Source: Perkinsus olseni
Taxonomy: Eukaryota > Perkinsozoa > Perkinsida
Direction of reading: 5' to 3'
Assembly (NCBI GenBank): GCA_013115125.1
Contig: JABANN010000059.1
Coordinates: forward strand, 26,426 to 90,425
Length of the DNA: 64,000 nucleotides
The notes beneath the pieces are model-generated. The model did not search any database. It was not told the DNA's origin and saw only the letters and a program-made list of their open reading frames with translations. Shown here one piece after another: positions 42,401-51,943 of this stretch. The position numbers were made by a program, and so were the translations under genes. Every line of letters begins with the position of its first letter. Positions within the stretch are counted from its first letter, which is position 1.

Positions 42401-43848
42401 CGTTTTGCTTTGGGTAGCCGTCAAGCCCGCTGGTGACACTAGGCCGCGATGAGTTGGAGTGAGAGGGGCTCTTTATGTGCGTGAAATAGTTGCTATGCGC
42501 TTTACAAGAATATATCACTACTGCGCAATATGCTGTACGCATACAATTGTCACTTCCGAACTTTTCACGAATTCTTGGAATTGATCGGAAAAGGGCGTAG
42601 TCGTGAAGCTACTCTCCGGCCAAGACTGTGGCATGATGCCCTATCACAGCAATGACTTCAAAGATGAAGATTCATTTTTTGTTCGGAGGGAAGTTTGGAA
42701 GTTTGGAATCAGGTCTCGTTGTGGATGAGTTTCTGCCTTTCTCAGATGACAGGAGCCCCATAATGCTTCCCAGTCGGTTCTGTGAGCCTGTGGCGGAGTC
42801 CATTGTCAGCTGTCTACTTCGAGCCAGTTCAACCCCCCGCTTCGCTGCGAGGGATCTTGACCGCTCGAGCCAATGTACGACCGGTCCATGTTATCCGCAT
42901 CAGAATCGACTGAGAATGTTTCGGTTCCTTGTCGCCCGATCGCTTACTAGATTCAAGTCATTCCGCTGCGGCTTGTCCTGTAACCGCCCTTGTATCGTTC
43001 AGCACATTATGTCTCTTGCTCGGCGGCTTTGCAGCTAGGCATTGTCAATGAGTTCGCTCCGTAGGTTTGGCCGGACTGGCCCGACTGCAGCTCCGTCCGG
43101 CGACGACCGAGGGGCTCGAGCTGTGTCTGGCGAAGATGATAAACGATTCGATATCTACGAAGACCGCACCCTTCATTCTCAGCATCATCCACAGTATGTG
43201 GAAACTCGACTTGAGGAGAGCTTCTAATAGGGTCACCAAGAAAGTCGTAGCGGCCCTGTGCGAGTTTGATGCGGTCCGCACCGTGTAGGATACCTTTTAG
43301 AAGTCTGACTGCATCGCCTCTCGTCAGATACTGTGCGGCCTGCTTGGGCGCATCTTCAGTACTCGGCTCCCTTCGGTTGGCGTTGCGCCCTGGCTTAACC
43401 GCAGTAGAAACATCTCAATTGATAGCGGCCTTGGCTACCATTTATCTGGATCATCCAGGGATCGGCGATACACTGAGCCATGATGATCTCCAGACTGCCC
43501 TTGATTTGTAGGGACTGATACTAGCCGCAATGCCCCGGGCTGTTTTCGGTGAAGTTTTCTGTACGAGATGCGGCAGTTCAGTGTGAAAAATCGATTAACT
43601 AGATCGACTATTCTATTGATCGGAACTAGTACTATCGCCATTTGTGCAACTCCATCGGCAGTAGACTCAACATCATCCTCCTCCGACCAGTTTTGAACGT
43701 ACTGTCGTTCTGGTTCAGGTTATCGACGGCCAGTAGACGGCAGCACGGTCGAGTTTCACGCCATGAGGAGCTTCGGAACGAAGTGTGTGAGTTCCTGGAG
43801 ACGCTAGCAACTCCCTGCATGGTGGACCCGAAGCTCTTCTGGACATGA
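39430..43848 (+). CDS. helical-repeat protein of the FASTK/RAP (heptatricopeptide-like) style
   Basis: First exon 39430-39594 (MQKTSASSLKTV...). Further coding blocks: about 39671-39830, about 39943-40093, 40330-40480, 40762-40840, 40904-41090, 41160-41247, 41384-42327, 43066-43290, 43310-43500 and 43720-43848. They share alpha-helical pair repeats of the type SLNELSALLTTLRQCE, TTFQLITLCDCLAKMAQRG and PRTLVFSLHMLSLFQ, typical of RAP/FASTK-like organelle RNA-binding proteins abundant in alveolates. No RAP domain was found at the C-terminus. The blocks may belong to one gene, since the frame can leave the block at a donor near 42328 instead of the stop at 42355, or to two. Junctions between blocks are not all resolved. 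Mitochondrial rRNA processing is inferred from the family only. Confidence 0.5.
40861..41142 (-). other. two tRNA 3'-half relics in introns of the helical-repeat gene
   Basis: At 40861-40885 (minus: GCGCAGGTTCAATTCCTGG then AGCCAGCAC), close before the acceptor at 40903, and at 41105-41142 (minus: AGGTTCCCGGATCGAATCC, GGGCGAC, TTTC) within the next intron. Both have a T-arm and acceptor 3' strand but no 5' half. Confidence 0.5.
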
Positions 43849-44666
43849 CTGTTTCGATGTTGCTGTTTCCGATGCTGAATCGCTTCGAGTTCCCAGTCGC
43901 TTTGATTGCCACTGCATGACGTTTGTTCACACAACTCGAACAACTTCGTACTCAAACCCGAGAACCAATCAGACCATGACGAACGAGTTTGAGTTGCCTA
44001 GTCTTAATAGAAAGTGACAAGCGAACCACCAACCCACGGGCCAACCATCACTGGGTTTCGAAAGTGCGAACGCCCTAACGTGGGTAGCCACCCATAGGCG
44101 ATTGCACCGTTTGTGTTTCGTCTCAAGGACTATTCGTCAGGATGATTTCGCAGAGCCAGCAGGCACGACACCTTTCTCCACGTATCTGCACTCTCCTCTA
44201 CGAGCTGTCTAATTCGTTCCTTCCACCAAGTCGTGTAATGGTCATGGTCCAAATGGTCCCACTGACCAAGAAGTACCTGCGACTTTATGAGCGGATTCAG
44301 CGTCCATGGGATCGTCTTGCCACTGTGGCACCGAGAAAGAAAACATGGCGGAGACGAGCTGCTCGCCAGCAACGCGCGTGCTGAGCTGCAGCGCTACTAG
44401 AAGGGATTCACTGATCCACTCACCCGTTCACTGATTCATTATCCATTAAAGTCTGTCTATCATCCATACGAGGCCATGAGCACAGTAGTTCACAGGTTAG
44501 CCGTATTTCCGAACTCAGTATAGCAGTATTATGGAATGGACCCTCCACAGCGAGCAGGGGCCAAAACGAGTATACTGCAGACACCAAAAATTGATAAACT
44601 CAACCGTTCAACACGTCCAGTCTCGAAAGCTGTTTTCCCGCTAAACGAGTAATGACTTAGCGATTT
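43849..44666. other. intergenic region, ambiguous open frames
   Basis: Opposed open frames overlap at 44130-44384 on both strands. Neither shows a known motif. No repeat or RNA gene seen. Confidence 0.3.
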
Positions 44667-45987
44667 TTACTTCCTAGTCTGCTGACCGGCGATGCGGTTC
44701 TTCTTCATACGCATGTGACGGTCGTCAACGTTGGAGAGCTGGATACCATCGCCCTTAGGAAGAGACACCCAAGGCTTGCCCTCGTGACCGATGACGAAGA
44801 CGTTGGAGAGACGGGTGGCGAAGTTGTTGCCAGCGGCATCACGGACGTGGATCATCTCGAAGTTACCGGGGTGACGCTCGCGGTGAGTGATAACACCAAC
44901 ACGACCAATGTTATTACCGCCGGTCATCATGACGGTGGCGCCGATCTCGAACCTGAGGCACCAAGGTGGGAGAAAAGTTAAAAAAACCCTGGCGGAGCGA
45001 AGCACAGCGGAATGAGGAAGAGTTTCGTCAGACCATCTGCTGGATAGTCCGCACGTTTATGGACTTGGTAAAGCAGTGTTGTACAATTTACGCAATCATC
45101 ATTCGAAACTTCCCTCATTCTACTGGCCCAAAGTCCCCCAAGAAACGAGCGATACTTACTTGAGGAAGTCGAGAACCTTGCCGGTCTGGATGTCAATGCG
45201 GACAGAGTCGTTCTCCTTGATCTCGGGATCAGGGTAACGGATGGTACGGCCATCGTGAGTGTTGGCGTACGGGACACCCTTGGAGCCCATGTAGACCTTC
45301 TTGACCCTGCAGAGCTTGTAGGCAGCCTCATCAGGGTGGATCTTGTGGATGGCGAAGCGACCCTTAGTGTCGAACAACAATCTGATCGAAGAAAAGAAAG
45401 TACACGACTGACGAAAATGGAGGGATGAGACGCTGAGGGATGGTCCAGTTGTGGTGGTGGCAGTACCTCCCGGCTAGTCCCCTAGCCAAATACCCGGACC
45501 TATCCCTTGCACAACAGTGGGCCGTATGAAACACGGCCGTCAACCCACGACGAAGGGAGAAGACGGTGGTGCCTCATAGGGTCTTGTTGGCAATTATGAA
45601 GATCGTGTCGTGAGCGGCACCTGAAGTTCTCCTTGGTCTTTTCGATGGTGATCACATCCATGAAACCGGCGGGGTAGGTCATGTCAGTGCGAACCTGCAC
45701 AGCACAAAGTGAACCACATCCTTCGAGCGAGAAGACGACAGTCCGAACGGCCCGAAAACTACCTTGCCGTCGACCTTGATGAGTCTCTGCATGACGATCA
45801 TCTTGACCTCGTTGTAAGTGAGAGCGTACTTCAGACGGTTGCGGAGAAGCACGATGAGAGGCATGCACTCACGCAGCTTGTGGGGGCCGGTGGAAGGCCT
45901 GGGGGCCCAGACGCCGGCGAGCTTGTCGAGGAGCCAGTGCTTGGGGGCGAAGACGCGCTTCAAATGCTTCTTAGGACCGCGAGCCAT
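44667..45987 (-). CDS. RPS4: 40S ribosomal protein S4 (eS4)
   Basis: Exons (minus): 45987-45763, 45694-45621, 45381-45160 and 44952-44667. Phases agree and the product is 268 aa, close to the usual 263. It begins [20 protein letters not shown], continues with [46 protein letters not shown] and [19 protein letters not shown] (the KOW-like C-terminal part), and ends in a basic tail. It is a component of the small ribosomal subunit body. It is the only housekeeping gene here with few introns, and it runs opposite to its neighbours. Confidence 0.97.
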
Positions 45988-46695
45988 GTTTTGTTTAGAA
46001 CGGGAAAGACCTTTCGAAAACCCTGGCGATGAGGGAGGAGGAGAAGTTGATCGATTTTGGCGCGATACGCTACGTTGAGGAAATGTAAGAAACGCAAGAT
46101 TGCGCAAGTTGCATTCGTCCGTCGCGCCGAAATCGTTTGCCGGCGATCGGATTTATGCTGAACATTCAAGCAAGCCTCAACCCGTCAACGTCGCGTGGAT
46201 GTTGTCGATGTTCTCGCTCACTACTCCTGCAAAGTCGGTTGCCTCCCTCCAGGCCCGACAGTCGTTTGTCGCGAAAATTTACGGAACCAGCATCGGGTTT
46301 CGACATCAAACAGCGTTGGGCACGACACCACATCACCTGTGCGGTACAGGCTGTACCTCACATGTAACTTCGTTGTATACTCACACCGATCACAGAGTAG
46401 CGTTGAATCCGCCCGTCACGATCGAGTTGACTTTCCCTTGGCTGTCCGTCCGTTGGCGTTGTGTGCACGGAGCTGTCCCGCTCATCGCCTAGCTTACTAG
46501 GAAGATCTTCCGACTCTTTCCGTCTTCTACCAGCATCTCGCCGACGTATCTTTCAATACATGGCAGCTAAGATGTTTTTGACATTTGCCTCATCTATTTG
46601 ACTCGCGTCTTTCATGTGGAAGCCATCCATTTTCGATGAGAATGAGAATTCCCCATTAGACTCTATTTCAGTTTTTACAGTTTTTTCATCAAAAA
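45988..46695. other. divergent intergenic region between RPS4 and the tail-anchored gene
   Basis: The two genes point away from each other, so this stretch should hold both promoters. No TATA-like or other clear element identified. Confidence 0.3.
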
Positions 46696-47308
46696 ATGGA
46701 CGATAGCATGAGTGCCGGCGAGCTTCGACGACGCTACGGCCCCGGTGGCTCTGCACCCGACTCTGATCTCACTGCAAGTCAATTGAGGGCAAGGCACAAC
46801 ATCCATAATAATTCATTCAAGGATGATGGCAGTGGTGAGCATCTTCGTCTTATCCGCTTTTATAAAGGCTTCCTTGCTTAGCTGATCTGAGGGTGTTTAT
46901 TGAACTCGTTTTGAAACCGTCTTTCACGTGTGAATGTTAATGCCAGAATCGATTCCGACTTTCAGACTAGGTTTAATGAGACACGTAGAGCACTCCGCGT
47001 GTTCAATAGATCAGGACTCTCCTGAGTCAGGAGAGTCACGAGTCTCAAGAACACCCCAAGGAACGTATTTTCCACGTTAAATTCAGTACAGGGAGCGGTC
47101 CTGGAATTCAGGCGAGGTCTATTGAACCACCCCACTGATTTCCAGTCGTCTGCTGATACGCGACTTAGTCAAACGAACTCGTCCCGCGAATTGAGATTTT
47201 CTTCCTGTAGTTTGCCCATGGTTATCAGGTATAACCCCAATGATTGTTGTCGCCCTCATCGTCCTGCTCGTTGCCGCAGCAGGAGCGATGCTCAAGTATT
47301 CATCGTAA
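46696..47308 (+). CDS. small tail-anchored membrane protein, 72 aa
   Basis: Exons 46696-46834 and 47229-47308. Phases agree. The N-terminal part is soluble and Arg-rich (SAGELRRRYGPGGSAP, LTASQLRARHNI). The last exon encodes a single hydrophobic segment (MIVVALIVLLVAAAGAML) and a four-residue tail (KYSS). This layout is typical of tail-anchored proteins, probably of the ER or secretory pathway. Family not recognised. Confidence 0.7.
47015..47037. repeat. 11-bp inverted repeat with one-base centre
   Basis: GACTCTCCTGA, then G, then the exact reverse complement. It lies in the intron 46835-47228 of the tail-anchored gene. Confidence 0.8.
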
Positions 47309-48315
47309 ACGCTTTTGTGAGTGTTATATAACAACAAGTGTCACATTTTTTGTTTTTTCTAGTGCGTTGAGTTTGTCCAGTTGTGAGGTCTTTTCACCTC
47401 AAGCGAGTCTGTGTTTGACGTGAGCACACCTACGCGCTGCGGCTTCTGCTGCGAACGACGGACCTATCGTTGTGGCCACTTTTCAAGGATCGGGCTACTT
47501 GTTGAAGCGCAACCACTGTCTTCGTGAGAATTGTCGAGAATGCTCGAGGTTATGCCTATGCTCCCGCAGAGATTATTCCTTTGATTGGTTCCAAGAAAAT
47601 TGGGGCGCTTCTCGGCCGCGAGAGACCTCAATTCAGCGAACTCAGTGCCACAGTGTCGAATTCGCGCGCAATCTGCTGTCGGCGAACTCGGATTTAATAG
47701 AACCTTCAGGATTGTGGGCGATCGAGAGCACCTTTTCGAATTGCGTTGATCAAAATAGCCCTATTTTGACAAGTGCCTCACTGGGCTGTCCTTAACAACC
47801 CCATGGCTAGCTCTGTCGTTCACTGTTAATCGCTGGTCTGTGGTATGCGTTGAACCATTGCTGAGAATCTCGAGTAGGTCATTCGAACGCAAGAGCAACA
47901 TGATACAGAAATTTCCGGGGCAGTGAGTGCAAGAACTTGTTCTCATGTACATGCGTGCAAAGCAACTGTCTAGTGGGCGGCGTCAGCACGGCGTGAGCAT
48001 CACCAACAAGCCTCGAGACTTCCTTTGGCATTACGGGAGGCGGAAGGGGATGATCAAGGCCTGAGAAGAATCCTGGCAGGATGCACTGTCTACATAACAC
48101 AATCGAGCTGTGCTGCTCATACTAGCTTCGCATTATCAATCCATTCTCTCAACTACTCCACTTCCTATCTGCTCTATCTCTTTCACTATGAGCCCAATCT
48201 ACTTATGTTGTGTTCTACAACTACATTGCCAAACAACGAGATAATACACTGATATGATACGAAAAATGCTCTGGAAATGACCGTCAAGAGCTACGGGGTG
48301 CTGCAGAGGACAAGG
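47309..48315. other. intergenic region, nothing recognised
   Basis: Only poor open frames. A small inverted repeat (CAAAATAG/CTATTTTG) lies near 47751-47769. Confidence 0.3.
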
Positions 48316-48597
48316 CTAACAGATGAAGTCTTCCCTGACCGGCGGAAACAGAATCGCCAGTCTGCTTTCCAAGTTGATCGCAAAACGATTGACCTCACCG
48401 GGCAGTGTGTAGTGCAGTTGCCGGGGTATATAGATATCCAAGACGTCGTTCAAAGCGTCATCGGCCGAGACGTCCTGCATCGGCTCGGGATGGTTGTTGA
48501 GGTAACCCGAGTATGGCAGATCGAAAGGCACTCGGCGCTCCAGGGAATGGATGCTTGAGCTCAGCTTCTCCCGTATCTTGCCGCCGATTGCACGATT
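48316..48597 (-). CDS. possible small protein or exon
   Basis: An open minus-strand frame of about 90 codons with good composition (FDLPYSGYLNNHPEPMQDVS, NRFAINLESRLAILFPP). No ATG is obvious at its 5' end, so it could be an internal exon. No family recognised. Confidence 0.3.
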   Translation of the reverse strand, partial: NRAIGGKIREKLSSSIHSLERRVPFDLPYSGYLNNHPEPMQDVSADDALNDVLDIYIPRQLHYTLPGEVNRFAINLESRLAILFPPVREDFIC

Positions 48598-48626
48598 TTG
48601 CCGACGAAGGCAGTGACATGAGTCAT

Positions 48627-48689
48627 CCGAAAGTATCCACGCTGAGGCTGGTCATGACTCATGACCAGCCTCGGCGTGGATACTTTCGG
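48627..48689. repeat. 31-bp near-perfect palindrome with one-base centre
   Basis: Two 31-base arms (30 paired) beginning CCGAAAGTATCCACGCTGAG and meeting at a single C (48658). The transcript or single strand would form a very stable hairpin. No coding sense. Confidence 0.9.
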
Positions 48690-49690
48690 GTATTTTCAGA
48701 ACCATCCTGAAGTGTGGTCTCCAATAAGATATCACCGCATCATAACATCCGATCACCCCGCGTATCAATCGCTACAGAGAGCCTCTAACTGAGCACATCG
48801 ACAAGAGTCTAACTACCGTAGTTACGGCGTAGTTACACTACGCCGGAACCGGCGTCGGACAGTGAACTCGAGCACAATGAGCAACACGCATAATATGCGT
48901 CGCATATCTTCGCAAGCTCGACATTCCATGAGAACTGAGCACGTGGGTGGAAGTCTAAGGCGGTACCGGCTTGGGGCTATAAACTCGGACACACTCGGCA
49001 TTCTCGGGAGCGGCAAAGACGTCATCGTACCTCCTCTGGGAGCGTACTGAAAGCTGCGTTCCTCAAAACATGGTTAGCGAACTGATGAATTTGCCCTCGG
49101 AACTTGGCTATGTACCTAAAGGAGATTAACGCATTCGAAGATCAACGTGGCTGAAACTACCCTGGCTCCTCCTGTTGGACACATCGTGCGGAGTCTACTC
49201 ACATGTCGTTGCCGCAGTGGTCACGCAGGAAGGTTTTCACAGCACTGTTCAAAGGATTGTGCATCAATCTCGCGTCGAGCCAATCGCCTTGCATTTGATT
49301 AACTCTGTTTGCTAGCTTGTCCAAACCGTAATGGTTACAAACCTGACACCGTGACGATTTTGCAGCTCACGAAGATCCTTCTTCCTTTCAAAGGAATCCT
49401 TTGCACGCCGGCTTTTCACCGGTTCTGATTCTCACCTGTTTCACATTCTCTGCTGCGTGCATTAGTCGAGAAATTTTCTGCCAATCGCATGCTCCTGACA
49501 GCATTATTTCCTCGGTACTCGGCGCCAAGTGTGGTAGGGGTGTAAGACGCGGACTAAACGAGATTAATACAACGTCAGGGTTATGGTAAGACTGAAAATC
49601 TCATATTTTCGTGAGAAATTCGATCTTGCTGATTGCCATAAGCGCGCTTTAGTCCGTCCTCAATTTCCCAGCCTGAGCGGTTGAGTATGG

Positions 49691-49712
49691 AGCCGTGACT
49701 CACGGCCCGTGA
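49691..49712. repeat. 14-nt palindromic insertion pattern (AGCCGTGA flank)
   Basis: AGCCGTGA, then C, then TCACGGCC (last base mismatched), then CGTGA. It matches the rule seen at the carboxypeptidase cluster. No paralogous empty site is available. Confidence 0.6.
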
Positions 49713-49716
49713 GTGG

Positions 49717-49824
49717 TTACTGTTCGCCGTTGGTGAAGTATTCGAAGGGACCTCCCAGCCCGGTCTTGCCCGCTACGGCTGTTGCTGCCTTCAATATCTC
49801 CCCGGCTGGATAGAGGAACACCAT
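49717..49824 (-). CDS. possible 35-codon ORF or last exon
   Basis: Minus-strand frame reading MVFLYPAGEILKAATAVAGK and on to TGLGGPFEYFTNGEQ-stop. The composition is strikingly protein-like. A stop lies shortly upstream in frame, so it is either a micro-ORF or a terminal exon. Not recognised. Confidence 0.3.
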   Translation of the reverse strand: MVFLYPAGEILKAATAVAGKTGLGGPFEYFTNGEQ

Positions 49825-49903
49825 CACATGATAAGGAAGTTACTGGAAAAGGGCAGAAATGATGAACCGATAGGCTCGCTTCGGGAATGTCGCCTACCGT
49901 AAG

Positions 49904-49975
49904 GGGGACTAGCTCAAATGGTAGAGCGCTCGCTTAGCAAGCGAGAGGCACCGGGATCGATGCCCGGGTTCTCCA
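49904..49975 (+). tRNA. tRNA-Ala (anticodon AGC)
   Basis: 72-nt cloverleaf: GGGGACT acceptor, D arm GCTC-AAATGGTA-GAGC, anticodon stem GCTCG/CGAGA-type around CTTAGCAAG (anticodon AGC), T arm CCGGG-ATCGATG-CCCGG, discriminator A, and TTTTT directly after. It is the only intact tRNA here outside an intron. The T loop has A instead of T at its first position. Confidence 0.9.
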
Positions 49976-50738
49976 TTTTTCGTTGAATCCGAATCTCGGC
50001 GGTGCGAGCATTAATGCCGAGTCGGCATTGCCGACTGCCGGAGAACTCATACTCCTCGGACGCAATTTCAGGAGAATGAGGTCCACCATGAACACCATTC
50101 GCGCTACTCGTCCCTAAAAGTTGGGAAAGTGCGACCACATCAGCCACGGTGGCTGAGCCACTTGTAGCAGCGCAACGCAACACCTGTTACCGGGGAATTA
50201 CATGCCCGAGGTGTATCGCCCATAGTACGACCAATGCACTCCGGGGCACTAACCAGTGGCAGCATCATCCCTCAACTCCAAAAGAATGCGGTACACACGA
50301 TGGAACTTGATTGAGACGCTAAAACACAGGAAAAGTGGTGATAGGAACGAAGGAGTACAACGACTATTCCGCAATTACAATATAAACGACTATGAGTATC
50401 AGCTAGCATCGTCGAGCAGCAATGTAGTCAATGCACAACTCGGACAGAACCACAGCCTCGGAAGTAATCGTTAGCTACGATCGTAGGCTTGCAAAGTCAT
50501 GTGACTGGGTTTTAGTCGGGCTGACCAAAACCCAGTCACTCGAACAAATTCACAATGGAAATGCGTGATAGAAGAGCTTAATAGGGACGGGCGGAGCGCT
50601 GCGGTGCTTCACGCACTGAAAAGACACGCAACGAACTAGAGAACTAGGCGAGTGAGAATACTCCCAAAATGTCGGTTGTGATAGTGCCGTGCGGTCCTCG
50701 AGGCTCGAGCACGGGTGTCATAGCTGTGGTCGATGGCG

Positions 50739-50760
50739 CTGTACCGTCGGTACAGTACCG
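50739..50760. repeat. 14-nt palindromic insertion pattern (CTGTACCG flank)
   Basis: CTGTACCG, then T, then CGGTACAG (8 of 8), then TACCG. A perfect instance of the rule. No empty paralogue known. Confidence 0.65.
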
Positions 50761-51654
50761 ATTAACGAGTGACTCGTAGGATGCCCTCCGACTCGGAGGG
50801 CGAGAAGAGACTTGAGCAGCGGAAGAATCTACCCTTTCCGTGGAATTTGGATAAGTTGCTCTAAAAATTACCCAACTACTTGGGTTGTACGTTTGACGGC
50901 CCAGAAAGCTGCGGGCGGGTTCGGATTCCATGAGAGAAGGCGAGCACTAGGAGAGCTGTTGGAATAGTTTTTCCCGAATCCCTCGCATCCTATTTTTTAA
51001 ATAGTATTTTACCCCTTCCTCAACTAACTGCACTGTGCCGAGTTATAGTGCTCCGAGTTCCTCGGCACAAGCCGAATGTAATTCCAACCGTAAGGATAGC
51101 TTTCTTCTAGTATGACGGGCAACGCGAAATGCCTCAGCTTCTTCCGCCGAAAAGTCTTCAGTCACCCTCGACTCACTGCGCCTCTCGTTGCGGCTTAGTC
51201 AGCTGATAGCCCACCCACCACTCTCGAGTCGTTGATCCAACCTCTATCGCAACATTGGGCGGGAAGAGCGTAGCTGTTAGCCATCAGGGTACTCAAAGTC
51301 AATGGCTCAGTTGAATCCTGAGATTCTTTCACTAAAAACACGCTGATGAAGTTATCAACTAGTGTCGAGCTAAGCTTAGGTTCCACATTTGCCCACCAGA
51401 ACAACTACAGTAGCTTCTGACTCAGAAGTCACAGAAAAGTAGTTTCTCAGAGGTTCTGGAAAAGGAACTTCGCTGTGATCAGAGCGGCGCTAGAGATTCA
51501 TTCCTCTGTTCAACCTCACCGGCCGTTGACAACGGGGGCAGAGACGGATTACAAATCGTCGCTCGATACAGTAGAGCAATATTGGTGACGGCGCGAGGTC
51601 TTCCGAACACACAAGGCTAGCAACGCTAGCCAAGCTAAGCCTGAGCACTAGCAG

Positions 51655-51943
51655 AAGGAGTGCCATCTCTCCTCGTTAGAGGCTCGCTATGGTTCCTGTG
51701 TCCCTTCCCCTAAGCCGAGGTTCCCGGGGTAGGCACGAGGAGCACTCTGGGTTTCAGGAAGAGCCTGATATTGACAGGGATTTACCCTAAGTTAGGGTGG
51801 TTTTGGTGTCACACCAATGCAGTGTGCCTGCGTGTCTCCTGCGCAGCGCACGCCTACGCTCCAAGGTGGGCTGCGTGTTTAGCATAAGCGAAGTACTCCC
51901 TCGCGGAGTTCCATCAGGATAGCTTCGGGTGAGGCTCTGCATA
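51655..51943 (+). repeat. duplicated upstream block of the carboxypeptidase units (copy A)
   Basis: Shares GGGGTAGGCA, GAGCACTCTG, GTGTCACACC, GTCTCCTGCGCAGCGCA, CAAGGTGGG and CATAAGCGAAGT with 56480-57234, 58690-59020 and 62865-63023. The duplication unit therefore includes promoter-side DNA and not only the gene. Confidence 0.8.

Larger units (their letters stand above)
49976..51943. other. intergenic region upstream of carboxypeptidase copy A
   Basis: Holds a 13-bp hairpin at 50501-50539 (GTGACTGGGTTTT arms), a 14-nt palindromic insertion pattern at 50739-50760, and from about 51655 the duplicated upstream block shared with copies B-D. No gene recognised. Confidence 0.5.

Noticed and set aside
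48600-48700. Rho-independent-type terminator at the 31-bp palindrome
   Set aside because: Eukaryotic context, no T-run and no adjacent gene end; better described as a palindrome of unknown origin.
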